From contig CANKYK010000002.1 of NCBI GenBank assembly GCA_947488155.1, forward strand, positions 192,001-256,000: a DNA stretch of 64,000 bases, read 5' to 3'. This document shows, one piece after another, positions 20,400 through 27,757 of this stretch; position 1 is the stretch's first letter; the number at the start of each line of letters is the position of its first letter. The position numbers and the translations under genes were made by a program. The DNA comes from an uncultured Erythrobacter sp. (lineage in GTDB: Bacteria; Pseudomonadota; Alphaproteobacteria; Sphingomonadales; Sphingomonadaceae). Under the pieces are notes generated by a model, which made no database searches, was not told where the DNA came from, and was given only the letters and a program-made list of their open reading frames with translations.

Positions 20400-21473
20400 A
20401 TGATCATGGTCCATTTCCTTGCCTTTGATGCCGATTCTAAGTCTGCACCTACCCGCGTGCTTGCCGGGATGCGGCTGGCCGTAAACGGTGCAGTCGCAGC
20501 TATCGCTATGGCCGCAGCGCCGGCATTGGCTGATGTGAAGGCGGGCGTGGACGCATGGAGCTCTGGCGATTTTACCACTGCGGTTGAGCAATGGCGCGGC
20601 CCGGCTGGGCGCGGCGATGCCGATGCGATGTTCAACCTCGCCCAGGCGTACCGCCTTGGTCGCGGGGTTGAGATTGATGTGGAGCGCGCGCGTGCTCTGT
20701 ATGCAGAGGCAGCGCGCAAAGGGCACGTGAAGGCGGCCGATAATTACGGTCTGCTATTGTTCCAGCAAGGTGAACAATCAGAAGCCATGCCGTTGGTAAC
20801 GGCAGCGGCAGAGCGCGGCGATCCGCGCGCGCAGTATATTTTGGGTCTGGCACATTTTAATGGCGACTACGCACCAAAGGACTGGGTGCGCGCCTATGCT
20901 TTTCTGACCTTGTCGGTTTCTGCTGGGCTCCCACAGGCAAAGGATGCCGTGGCGCAAATGGACCGTTATATCCCGATTGAGCAGCGCCAAATGGCTCAGT
21001 CGGTCGCACGTGATTTGGAGGCAGAAGCAGCAAAGCTGCGCGCTGCGCAATTGGCCGAAGCGGAACTTAATCGCCTGCCATCCGGCGCTCAGCCTGCGCT
21101 GAGGATCGCGCAAGCTACACCGGCCCCGTCGTCAAACGGGTCGCAATTGGACACTAATTTTAGCCTTAACGGCCCTACGACTGCCGGCACTGCTGCTGCT
21201 GCTGCTCCGGCTGCGCCTGCGCCGCGCGTTGCCGCGGCAGGGAATGGCCCATGGCGGGTTCAGCTCGGTGCGTTTGGCGTGGCTGGCAATGCTGATCGGC
21301 TTTGGAAAAAGCTTTCCGGTTCCAATGCATTGCAGGGCGCGCGCAAAATTCTGGTGCCAGCGGGCCGGGTCACGCGTCTGCAAGCGGGCGGTTTTGCCTC
21401 ACGCGCATCGGCGCAAAAGGCCTGCAACGCTTTGAAAGCTCAAGGTCAAGGCTGTCTCGTCACCAAGAAATGA
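20400..21473 (+). CDS. Sel1-repeat and SPOR domain protein, secreted
   Basis: 357 aa from the ATG at 20400; ATGs at 20406 and 20469 are alternatives, the last giving a compact signal peptide. The signal peptide ends near MAAAPALA-D (residue 44). Sel1/TPR repeats follow (AMFNLAQAYRLGRGVEIDV, NYGLLLFQQGEQSEAM, AQYILGLAHFNGD), then an Ala/Pro linker and a C-terminal SPOR domain (PWRVQLGAFGVAGNADRLWKKL). Predicted periplasmic and able to bind septal peptidoglycan. It is divergent from the ParA operon, which also encodes a SPOR protein. Probably part of cell-division or polar wall remodelling; no named orthologue recognised. Confidence 0.8.
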   Translation: MIMVHFLAFDADSKSAPTRVLAGMRLAVNGAVAAIAMAAAPALADVKAGVDAWSSGDFTTAVEQWRGPAGRGDADAMFNLAQAYRLGRGVEIDVERARALYAEAARKGHVKAADNYGLLLFQQGEQSEAMPLVTAAAERGDPRAQYILGLAHFNGDYAPKDWVRAYAFLTLSVSAGLPQAKDAVAQMDRYIPIEQRQMAQSVARDLEAEAAKLRAAQLAEAELNRLPSGAQPALRIAQATPAPSSNGSQLDTNFSLNGPTTAGTAAAAAPAAPAPRVAAAGNGPWRVQLGAFGVAGNADRLWKKLSGSNALQGARKILVPAGRVTRLQAGGFASRASAQKACNALKAQGQGCLVTKK

Positions 21474-21583
21474 CGCTTGGCCGTTCGGTGAAAGCCCGAA
21501 TGCTGCTCACGCGCTACCCGCAGCCCGACTTTCCTTGAAGGTGAGGCATGCTATCATGCAGCCCGGAAAAGGGTGGGATCTGC

Positions 21584-22879
21584 ATGAGTGATACGCTGAA
21601 CGAGCAAGCGGACGAACATACGTTTGGCGATGACGTGCCTGATGCAGGGCCTGCTAAAACCGCCGACCGTATTAGCAGCCTCGATTTCATACGCGGCCTT
21701 GCCGTGATGGGCATTCTGGCCGCGAATATCATCGCCTTTGGCCAACCGTTTAGCGCTTACATGTTCCCCGAGGCGTTTCTCGTCCCCGCCAATGATCCGG
21801 GCGGGTGGCAATGGATCGCGCAATTCACCGTGATAGACGGCAAGATGCGGGGGTTATTCACCATCCTGTTCGGCGCGGGGCTCTATCTGTTTATGGAGCG
21901 GGCATGGGCGCGCGGCGAGACGCGCTGGCTGCAGGCGCGGCGATTGTTCTGGCTGTTGCTGTTTGGTCTGATCCATTTCTTCTTCATCTGGGCGGGTGAT
22001 ATTCTGGCCTATTATGCGCTGGTCGGGTGGATCGTATTGCCGTGCCTCAAATGGCAGGCCGAAACGCAGCTTAAGGTCGGGCTGCTCGGCTATCTGGTCG
22101 GCGCAATCGTCTACGCTTTGATGATGGTGCCACTACCCTTTGTGGCCGACACGCCGATGGGGGATCAAGCCGGGTTCAGCGAGATGCGTGATGGGTTGGA
22201 GAGCGCCAAGCAAGAAGCATTGGCTGACTATGTGGTTGAAACGAAGATCAAGCAATCGGGTGATTATGGCGGGTTTGTTCAGCACCGCGCGCAGGAACAT
22301 GGGTTTGATCTCTTCGGCAATGCGATGTTCTTTGCGCTTGAGACATTTCCCCTGATGCTGCTCGGTATGGCGCTTTACCGGATGGGATTTTTCAGCGGGG
22401 GTTGGGCACCTTCGACCTTGCGCAAATGGGGCTGGATCGGCCTTGTTACCGGTGCCCTGCTGCATCTGCTGATTGCGCTGTGGGCCAGGTCAAACGGCTT
22501 CACCTATTACGGAACGCTCGCCGCCTTTGTTGGGATCAGCCCGCTACCCAGACTGATGATGGTTCTGGGAATGGCAGCATTGCTGGTGCTATTCGCCCCC
22601 AAGGCGACCGGATGGCTGGGACAGCGGGTGTCCGCTGCAGGACGCGCCGCCTTCACCAATTATATCGGCACCTCGGTGCTTATGCTGTTTGTCTTCCACG
22701 GCTGGGCCTTGGGCCTGTTCGGTGAGCTCAATCGGCCTCAGCTTTACATGGTGGTGTTGGCCGTTTGCATCATTATGCTGGCCTGGTCGAAGCCTTGGCT
22801 GGATAGGTTCCGCTATGGCCCGCTAGAATGGCTTTGGCGCTGCCTGACCTATGGCAGATTGTTCCCGATGAGGCGGTGA
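21584..22879 (+). CDS. DUF418 domain-containing membrane protein
   Basis: 431 aa from the ATG at 21584 (MSDTLNEQ). After a short acidic N-terminus, RISSLDFIRGLAVMGILAANI begins the first of about nine hydrophobic segments. LDxxRGxAxxGI is the hallmark of YeiB/DUF418 proteins, which are related to acyltransferase-3 membrane enzymes. The C-terminal DUF418 part contains GRAAFTNYIGTSVLM and GPLEWLWR. Inner membrane; substrate unknown. Stands alone downstream of the Sel1-SPOR gene. Confidence 0.85.
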   Translation: MSDTLNEQADEHTFGDDVPDAGPAKTADRISSLDFIRGLAVMGILAANIIAFGQPFSAYMFPEAFLVPANDPGGWQWIAQFTVIDGKMRGLFTILFGAGLYLFMERAWARGETRWLQARRLFWLLLFGLIHFFFIWAGDILAYYALVGWIVLPCLKWQAETQLKVGLLGYLVGAIVYALMMVPLPFVADTPMGDQAGFSEMRDGLESAKQEALADYVVETKIKQSGDYGGFVQHRAQEHGFDLFGNAMFFALETFPLMLLGMALYRMGFFSGGWAPSTLRKWGWIGLVTGALLHLLIALWARSNGFTYYGTLAAFVGISPLPRLMMVLGMAALLVLFAPKATGWLGQRVSAAGRAAFTNYIGTSVLMLFVFHGWALGLFGELNRPQLYMVVLAVCIIMLAWSKPWLDRFRYGPLEWLWRCLTYGRLFPMRR

Positions 22880-23098
22880 TGGCTCCTTCATTTTAGAACC
22901 GCAGCCGCTCGTCCCTCTATCCGTCCATCCAGATTTTATCCCGGTCGGCTCCAAAGGCTTTGCTCTCAAAACATAACGAAGCGGAGTTCAGCCGCGTCGG
23001 CGACCGCAAGGGCTCATGTCCACCCGCAGAGGCGAGGACTTATAGGCCGGATTCGAGGGTTTTGCACGCCGCGTGATGTGCGGGACAAATAGAATCCT

Positions 23099-23149
23099 CT
23101 TGCTATTGAGATTAATTCGCATAAATTGCTCTTGCAATTGATTCGCAGG
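23099..23149. promoter_or_regulatory. Candidate Fur-type iron-responsive site upstream of bfd
   Basis: Two related AT-rich motifs lie in the 60 bases before bfd: ATTGAGATTAATTCGCAT and TTGCAATTGATTCGCA. Both resemble the ATTCGCA/TGAGA-type halves of alphaproteobacterial Fur boxes. The position fits iron control of bfd, which is Fur-regulated in many Proteobacteria. The match is by eye, not by matrix score. Confidence 0.4.
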
Positions 23150-23166
23150 AGTAGCGAAAAGCCGTC

Positions 23167-23370
23167 ATGTATATCTGTATCTGCAATGCGATCCGTGAAT
23201 CTGACCTGCGTGAAGCGGGCCGCGGTACGTCTGGCGATGCAGAAGCGGTCTATGCGAAGCTCGGCAAGCGTCCCAATTGCGGCCAATGCCTTCAAGATGC
23301 TGACAAAATTCTGGATGAAGTGCGCCGCGTGGCTGAGCGCCTTGCTTCTTGCAAAGAACTCGCAATCTGA
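23167..23370 (+). CDS. bfd: Bacterioferritin-associated ferredoxin
   Basis: 67 aa, the typical size. The [2Fe-2S] ligands follow the Bfd pattern C-x-C-x31-C-x2-C: Cys4 and Cys6 in MYICICNAI, Cys38 and Cys41 in RPNCGQC. Bfd donates electrons to bacterioferritin so that stored ferric iron is reduced and released. The bfr gene follows 170 bases downstream on the same strand, and a Fur-like site lies upstream, both consistent with this role. Confidence 0.95.
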   Translation: MYICICNAIRESDLREAGRGTSGDAEAVYAKLGKRPNCGQCLQDADKILDEVRRVAERLASCKELAI

Positions 23371-23540
23371 ACTGGCGAGGCGCTATTGCGAGATCATTGC
23401 AAGTAGCTGAAAATCATACATTTTTATGGATCGATACCTTGAATGGTGGCGGTTTTGCGCGCATATAGTGCGCATACCAAAAACAGTGTCACCGCCAATC
23501 CGCGCCCCACAGCGCGCCATCTATTCAAGGAGCATCACCC

Positions 23541-24023
23541 ATGAAGGGCGATCCAAAAGTCATCGAATTTCTCAACAAGGCGCTCACCAACGAGCTCACC
23601 GCGATCAACCAATATTGGTTGCATTACCGCGTGCTCGACGATTGGGGCGTCACCAAACTCGCCGAATATGAACGCGGGGAATCCATCGAAGAAATGCAGC
23701 ACGCCGACAAACTGGCTGAGCGCATTCTGTTCCTCAACGGACTGCCCAATTTTCAGGCGATCCACAATTTGCGCGTTGGCGAGACGGTTGAGGAGATCCT
23801 CAAGGCTGACATGGCGGTGGAAGAAGACGCGATCCCGCTGCTGACCGATGCGATTGAATATTGCGAGAAAGTCCGGGATTATGTGAGCCGTGATCTCTTC
23901 GCTGGCATTCTTGCGAATGAAGAAGAGCACGTCGACTTCCTCGAAACTCAGTTCGATATGATTGAGCGGATGGGTTTGGAGAATTACGTGCAACTGCAAA
24001 GCAAGCCAGCGGGCGCAGAGTAA
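23541..24023 (+). CDS. bfr: Bacterioferritin
   Basis: 160 aa. Forms the 24-subunit haem-containing iron-storage shell. Ferroxidase ligands Glu18, Glu51 and His54, and the later Glu/His of ANEEEHVDF, are conserved; Met52 in SIEEMQHADKL is the haem-bridging methionine. A clear AAGGAG ribosome binding site precedes the ATG. It follows bfd, its redox partner. A 170-bp space separates them, so it may also have its own promoter. Confidence 0.97.
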   Translation: MKGDPKVIEFLNKALTNELTAINQYWLHYRVLDDWGVTKLAEYERGESIEEMQHADKLAERILFLNGLPNFQAIHNLRVGETVEEILKADMAVEEDAIPLLTDAIEYCEKVRDYVSRDLFAGILANEEEHVDFLETQFDMIERMGLENYVQLQSKPAGAE

Positions 24024-24061
24024 GCTTCATCGGCCCTGATAGGTCTATCAATAGAGGGGGG

Positions 24062-24090
24062 CGGGGCGGCTTATGCGGCTCCGCCTTTCT
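24062..24090 (+). terminator. Possible terminator after bfr
   Basis: A short GC stem GGCGG (24065-24069) / CCGCC (24081-24085) followed by TTTCTT, 40 bases after the bfr stop. The stem is short and the T-run interrupted, so this is tentative. Confidence 0.35.
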
Positions 24091-24147
24091 TACGTTTGGC
24101 CGATAGTGATGGCACGCGCACCGACTGACACTCTCAGGCTAGGCGCA

Positions 24148-25008
24148 TCATTCGCCTTGGAGAATGATGTCCAGCTCGCTGAGAGGCAGGAGGGTTGTAA
24201 CCGAGTTCATTTCATCCAGCTCCGGAAGCGACGCTCCGTTAAAGGTGAAGAATTTGCTTGGATAATTGCCCGATTCCTCTTTGTCGTAGACGGCGCAAAA
24301 ATTGAGACTTGCGAGTCGGTCCACCATTGCAAAAATGAACGCGGTGCTCAGCAAGTCGTCTTCACTCCATTCGGTGTGCGGCACTTTGCTATGGAGGGTA
24401 ACACCGACGTAGCCGCTGTAGCACAGCGCATTGCCGTGGACCTCTCTTTGATGCGCAGTCTCAAACCAAATGCCCGGTGCGAATTGCGTAAATACACGTT
24501 CAGCTGATTGACCAGCGATTTCTGGCCTGAGCGCGTAACTGCGAAAGCCTTCCAGCGAAGGGCTGACCATACCTGAGAAGTCTATGACCGCGATGACCCC
24601 ATCGCTTTCATCCAGCAGAAGGCTCTCTGACAGTCCACCCGGTTTGGTGCCGAGCTCAGCAAGAATATCGATTCCTGATTGTTCCCAATTCTCCACCATT
24701 GGGCCTTCAGCCATCATTTCTGCGATCAACGGATCGATCGCTTGGCTCATTTCCTGGTTGGCCGAAAACAGAGTGAAGAACTGGATGAACTGATCAGCGG
24801 AAATATCGGAGGGTAGGATCGATTGTGTTTCAGAAGAGCCGAAAACGCCCTCTTGGGTCTCTGCGCTCTCTTCCTGCGCAGAGACAGGCTCAGCTTGTTC
24901 TGGCACATCATCCTGCGCCAGTACCGGCGATCCCAACAGCGCGAGCGCCGCGATTGCAGCAGTTAATGGACGGCGGAACGCTGCATTCTTATTGGTCACT
25001 ACAGGCAT
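24148..25008 (-). CDS. Secreted protein of unknown function
   Basis: 286 aa from the ATG at 25008, chosen because GGAAGC lies 8 bases upstream, at the end of the preceding gene. The N-terminus is a standard signal peptide (AIAALALLGSPVLAQ), followed by an acidic low-complexity segment and a globular part with two cysteines (in NALCYSG and LNFCAVYD) that could form a disulfide in the periplasm. I recognise no domain. It starts 4 bases after the DUF2721 gene, so it forms an operon der-DUF2721-this gene. Confidence 0.75.
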   Translation of the reverse strand: MPVVTNKNAAFRRPLTAAIAALALLGSPVLAQDDVPEQAEPVSAQEESAETQEGVFGSSETQSILPSDISADQFIQFFTLFSANQEMSQAIDPLIAEMMAEGPMVENWEQSGIDILAELGTKPGGLSESLLLDESDGVIAVIDFSGMVSPSLEGFRSYALRPEIAGQSAERVFTQFAPGIWFETAHQREVHGNALCYSGYVGVTLHSKVPHTEWSEDDLLSTAFIFAMVDRLASLNFCAVYDKEESGNYPSKFFTFNGASLPELDEMNSVTTLLPLSELDIILQGE

Positions 25009-25012
25009 AGTG

Positions 25013-25504
25013 TTAGCTTCCATCATCAGGGGTGGCTTTGTCTGATTGTCCGGCGGCGGCCACCAATGTCTCCTTCGCGAAATGCACCAGGCCCGTGGTC
25101 AAAAACCCCATGGTCGCGATCCAGGCACCCGCGATCAGTGTCCCGATCTGAGGCCGGATAAAGGCGCTGACAAACAGCATGATGATCACCACGCAGATCG
25201 AGAGTGCGGCGGCAGTGCTGAACATCACAGAACGCTGAACCAGCCGGCGGCGGCGTAGCAGCCGGGCAAGCTCACGCTGTTCGCGCATAGGGCGATCCTG
25301 GGTGAGACGCTCTTCCAACCGCTCAATCCGGCCCGCGACCCAGATCAGCCGCGCCATCATCACATTCATCACCGCGCCGATCCCTGCGAGCAGAAACGCT
25401 GGCGCCAGGCTGAGCCGGACGATTTCCTGCACGCGCATGGTACTGGAGGTGCGCTCGATGAGGTCAGAGGCAATGTCGGAAGAGGTAAGCAGGTCGAGGA
25501 GCAT
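25013..25504 (-). CDS. DUF2721 family membrane protein
   Basis: 163 aa with three hydrophobic segments (about residues 30-55, 92-112, 120-142) separated by a very basic loop (RRRRLVQRS). IVRLSLAPAFLLAGIGAVMNVM is typical of DUF2721 proteins, whose function is unknown. Its ATG shares one base with the der stop (TGATG), so expression is coupled to der. Inner membrane predicted. Confidence 0.85.
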   Translation of the reverse strand: MLLDLLTSSDIASDLIERTSSTMRVQEIVRLSLAPAFLLAGIGAVMNVMMARLIWVAGRIERLEERLTQDRPMREQRELARLLRRRRLVQRSVMFSTAAALSICVVIIMLFVSAFIRPQIGTLIAGAWIATMGFLTTGLVHFAKETLVAAAGQSDKATPDDGS

Positions 25505-26961
25505 CAGCGATCCCCGCTCCCGCTTGAGTAATTGCCGCCTCCGCCGCGATTGGCATTGTAGGGGTTCTTCGGACTTTTCAGCGATACGCGTACTGGCACG
25601 GCGTCAAAGCCGAGTTTGGAGCGGATGCCGTTCACAAGATAGCGTTCGTAGCTGGTCGGGAGCACTTCCAGACGGCTGCCGAACACCACAAAGCGCGGCG
25701 GGCGGGTGCCGACCTGCGTGATATAGCGCAGCTTGATCCGGCGGCCCTTTGGCGCGGGCGGCGGGTTGTTCGCCAGCGCATCGTCGAACCAGCGGTTGAG
25801 CGCGGCGGTGGGCACACGCTTCGACCAGCTTTCGCGAATTTCAAACGCGCCGGAGAGCATGGTGTCGAGCCCTTTGCCGGTTTTCGCAGAGACCGCAAAC
25901 AGGGGCAGCCCGCGAACCTGCGCCAGACCGTCATCGAGCGCGCGGCGAATGCCGTTGAACAATCCGCTGGGATCCTCAGCAATATCCCATTTGTTGATAG
26001 CGATCATTAGCGCGCGGCCTTCTTCCAGGCACATGCTGGCGATCTTGAGGTCTTGGTGCTCAAGCCCCTGAGTCGCGTCGAGCAGCAGCACCACGACCTC
26101 GGCAAAGTCCACCGCGCGGCGGGCATCGGCGACGGACAGCTTCTCCAGCTTTTCGGTCACATTGCGTTTCTTGCGCATGCCTGCGGTGTCGATCAGACGG
26201 ATCTCTCGCGTCTCACCTGTATCGGGATCGGCCCAGTCCCAGTCGACCGCAATAGAATCGCGAGTGATCCCGGCCTCTGGCCCGGTCAGCAGGCGGTCCT
26301 CGCCCAGCATCCGGTTGATCAGCGTCGATTTACCCGCGTTCGGCCGGCCAACAATCGCCAACTTCAGCGGACCGAGCGGGGCCTCCTCGCCCTCATCAAG
26401 TGCAAATTGTGCTGCGGCCTTAAGCGCCTCTGCCTTGTCTCCGATCAGCGGCCACAGCGCGCCAAACATATCGGCGACCCCTTCGCCATGCTCTGCGGAA
26501 ACCCCGATCGGCTCACCCATGCCGAGCGAGTAGCTTTCCAGAATGCCGTCCTCGCCCTGTTTGCCTTCGGCTTTGTTCGCAACGAGCACGACGGGCACTT
26601 TCTCACCCTTGATTTCGCGCTGTTCGCGCAGGAACCGGGCAACCTCTTGATCGAGCGGGGTCACGCCCGCGCGTGCATCGATCACGAACAGGATCGCATC
26701 TGCACCCTCAATGCTGACCTCGGTCTGTTGACGCATCCGGCCAGAAAGGCTGTCGGGGTCTTCATCTTCCCACCCGGCGGTGTCGACCACGGTGAATTCC
26801 AGGCCAGCAAGCTCGGCATCACCCATCCGGCGATCACGCGTGACGCCCGGCTGATCATCGACCAGCGCAAGCTTTTTGCCCACCAGTCGATTGAACAATG
26901 TCGATTTGCCAACATTGGGCCGGCCAATAATGATGACTTGCGGTTTATCTGTCGGTGTCAT
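25504..26961 (-). CDS. der: GTPase Der (EngA), ribosome assembly
   Basis: 485 aa. Two tandem GTPase domains are evident: first G1 motif GRPNVGKSTLFNRLVG near residue 13, second GRPNAGKSTLINRMLG near residue 205, each with DTAG and NK(A/W)D motifs (VANKAEG, AINKWD). A C-terminal KH-like domain ends with a Gly/Ser/Asn-rich tail. Der is required for 50S subunit maturation. First gene of a tightly coupled operon with DUF2721 and a secreted unknown. The first-domain NKxD reads NKAE rather than NKAD, a mild variation. Confidence 0.97.
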   Translation of the reverse strand: MTPTDKPQVIIIGRPNVGKSTLFNRLVGKKLALVDDQPGVTRDRRMGDAELAGLEFTVVDTAGWEDEDPDSLSGRMRQQTEVSIEGADAILFVIDARAGVTPLDQEVARFLREQREIKGEKVPVVLVANKAEGKQGEDGILESYSLGMGEPIGVSAEHGEGVADMFGALWPLIGDKAEALKAAAQFALDEGEEAPLGPLKLAIVGRPNAGKSTLINRMLGEDRLLTGPEAGITRDSIAVDWDWADPDTGETREIRLIDTAGMRKKRNVTEKLEKLSVADARRAVDFAEVVVLLLDATQGLEHQDLKIASMCLEEGRALMIAINKWDIAEDPSGLFNGIRRALDDGLAQVRGLPLFAVSAKTGKGLDTMLSGAFEIRESWSKRVPTAALNRWFDDALANNPPPAPKGRRIKLRYITQVGTRPPRFVVFGSRLEVLPTSYERYLVNGIRSKLGFDAVPVRVSLKSPKNPYNANRGGGGNYSSGSGDR

Positions 26962-27035
26962 GATGCTGTCCTTACCGCTCGCGCGCTGTCCTGTTCAGGC
27001 CTGCGCCGCAGCAGCGGTGTAGGCGAGCGGCGGGT

Positions 27036-27332
27036 CTATTCCGCTTTGGCAATGGGCGGGCTGTCGCCCAGGTCTTCGAACCATGCCTCTACCGGGCCGT
27101 TCAATTTAATGGTCAGCGGCTGGCCTTTGCGGTCGACCGTCTTGCCCGCCTGTACGCGCACCCAGCCTTCGGAAATTGAGTATTCCTCAATATCGTTGCG
27201 CACGCGGTCCTTAAAACGAATGCCGATCCCGCGTTGCAGAACGTCTGCATCGAAATGCTTGCTGCGCGGATTAACAGACAGATGATCTGGCGGCGTGTCG
27301 GTGCCGGCCGTTGGCTTTGTTTCTTCAGTCAT
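27036..27332 (-). CDS. DUF3297 family protein
   Basis: 98 aa from the ATG at 27332 (MTEETKPT), with AAAGAG upstream; a longer frame to 27473 is not supported. The core DHLSVNPRSKHFD and GIGIRFKDRVRNDIEEYSI are hallmarks of DUF3297, a small cytoplasmic family common in Proteobacteria with no assigned function. It is 74 bases upstream of der on the same strand and could be co-transcribed with it. Confidence 0.85.
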   Translation of the reverse strand: MTEETKPTAGTDTPPDHLSVNPRSKHFDADVLQRGIGIRFKDRVRNDIEEYSISEGWVRVQAGKTVDRKGQPLTIKLNGPVEAWFEDLGDSPPIAKAE

Positions 27333-27568
27333 GCTCTTTATCCAAATCCAGAGTTTGCCCACGCTGATATTCTGGCCACTCATGGCGATATGCACATGGG
27401 TTGGCCAAAGACGGCGGGGACAAGCGTTTGAAAGTTCTGGAGCGTCCATAGTCGCAGGTGCGCGGCGGAACAAGATCGTTCCGCTTGCCCTTTTTCGCGC
27501 ACCAGACTAGAGGCGAGCGCAATGCGCGCGGGGGCCGGTTGGTTTCCCGCGCGGCTTCGTTCAATCAA

Positions 27569-27653
27569 GCGGGCGTGGCGGAATTGGTAGACGCGCTGGT
27601 TTTAGGTACCAGTATCGAAAGATGTGGGGGTTCGAGTCCCTTCGCCCGCACCA
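27569..27653 (+). tRNA. tRNA-Leu (anticodon TAG)
   Basis: 85 nt including an encoded CCA. Acceptor stem GCGGGCG/CGCCCGC, D-arm with GGAATTGGTAGACGC, anticodon stem-loop CTGGT-TTTAGGT-ACCAG with anticodon TAG, a class II long variable arm (about TATCGAAAGATG) and T-arm GGGTTCGAGTCCC. Reads CTA and wobble CUN codons. Confidence 0.97.
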
Positions 27654-27688
27654 ATGTTTTTCCGCGCCGGTGTTGAGAATTCGCATAT

Positions 27689-27720
27689 CAGATACACGTC
27701 GTTGCGACGTTAAGTATCTG
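27689..27720. other. Hairpin between tRNA-Leu and tig
   Basis: Inverted repeat CAGATAC-ACGTCG / CGACGT-TAA-GTATCTG with a 3-base loop and 3-base bulge, ending 37 bases before the tig start. No T-run follows, so it is not an ordinary terminator for the tRNA. It could be a tRNA 3' processing barrier, a leader structure of tig or a protein-binding dyad. Confidence 0.45.
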
Positions 27721-27757
27721 AACTTACGAGATTGTTGAGAAGGTTTCAGTTTTTCCA

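Noticed and set aside
19443..20726. Long version of the ParA gene starting at 20726
   Set aside because: The extra 187 residues have no ParA character and cross the divergent promoter and the Sel1-SPOR gene; the TTG at 20165 has a strong ribosome binding site.
26053..27285. 410-codon plus-strand frame
   Set aside because: Antisense to der and the DUF3297 gene; no domain.
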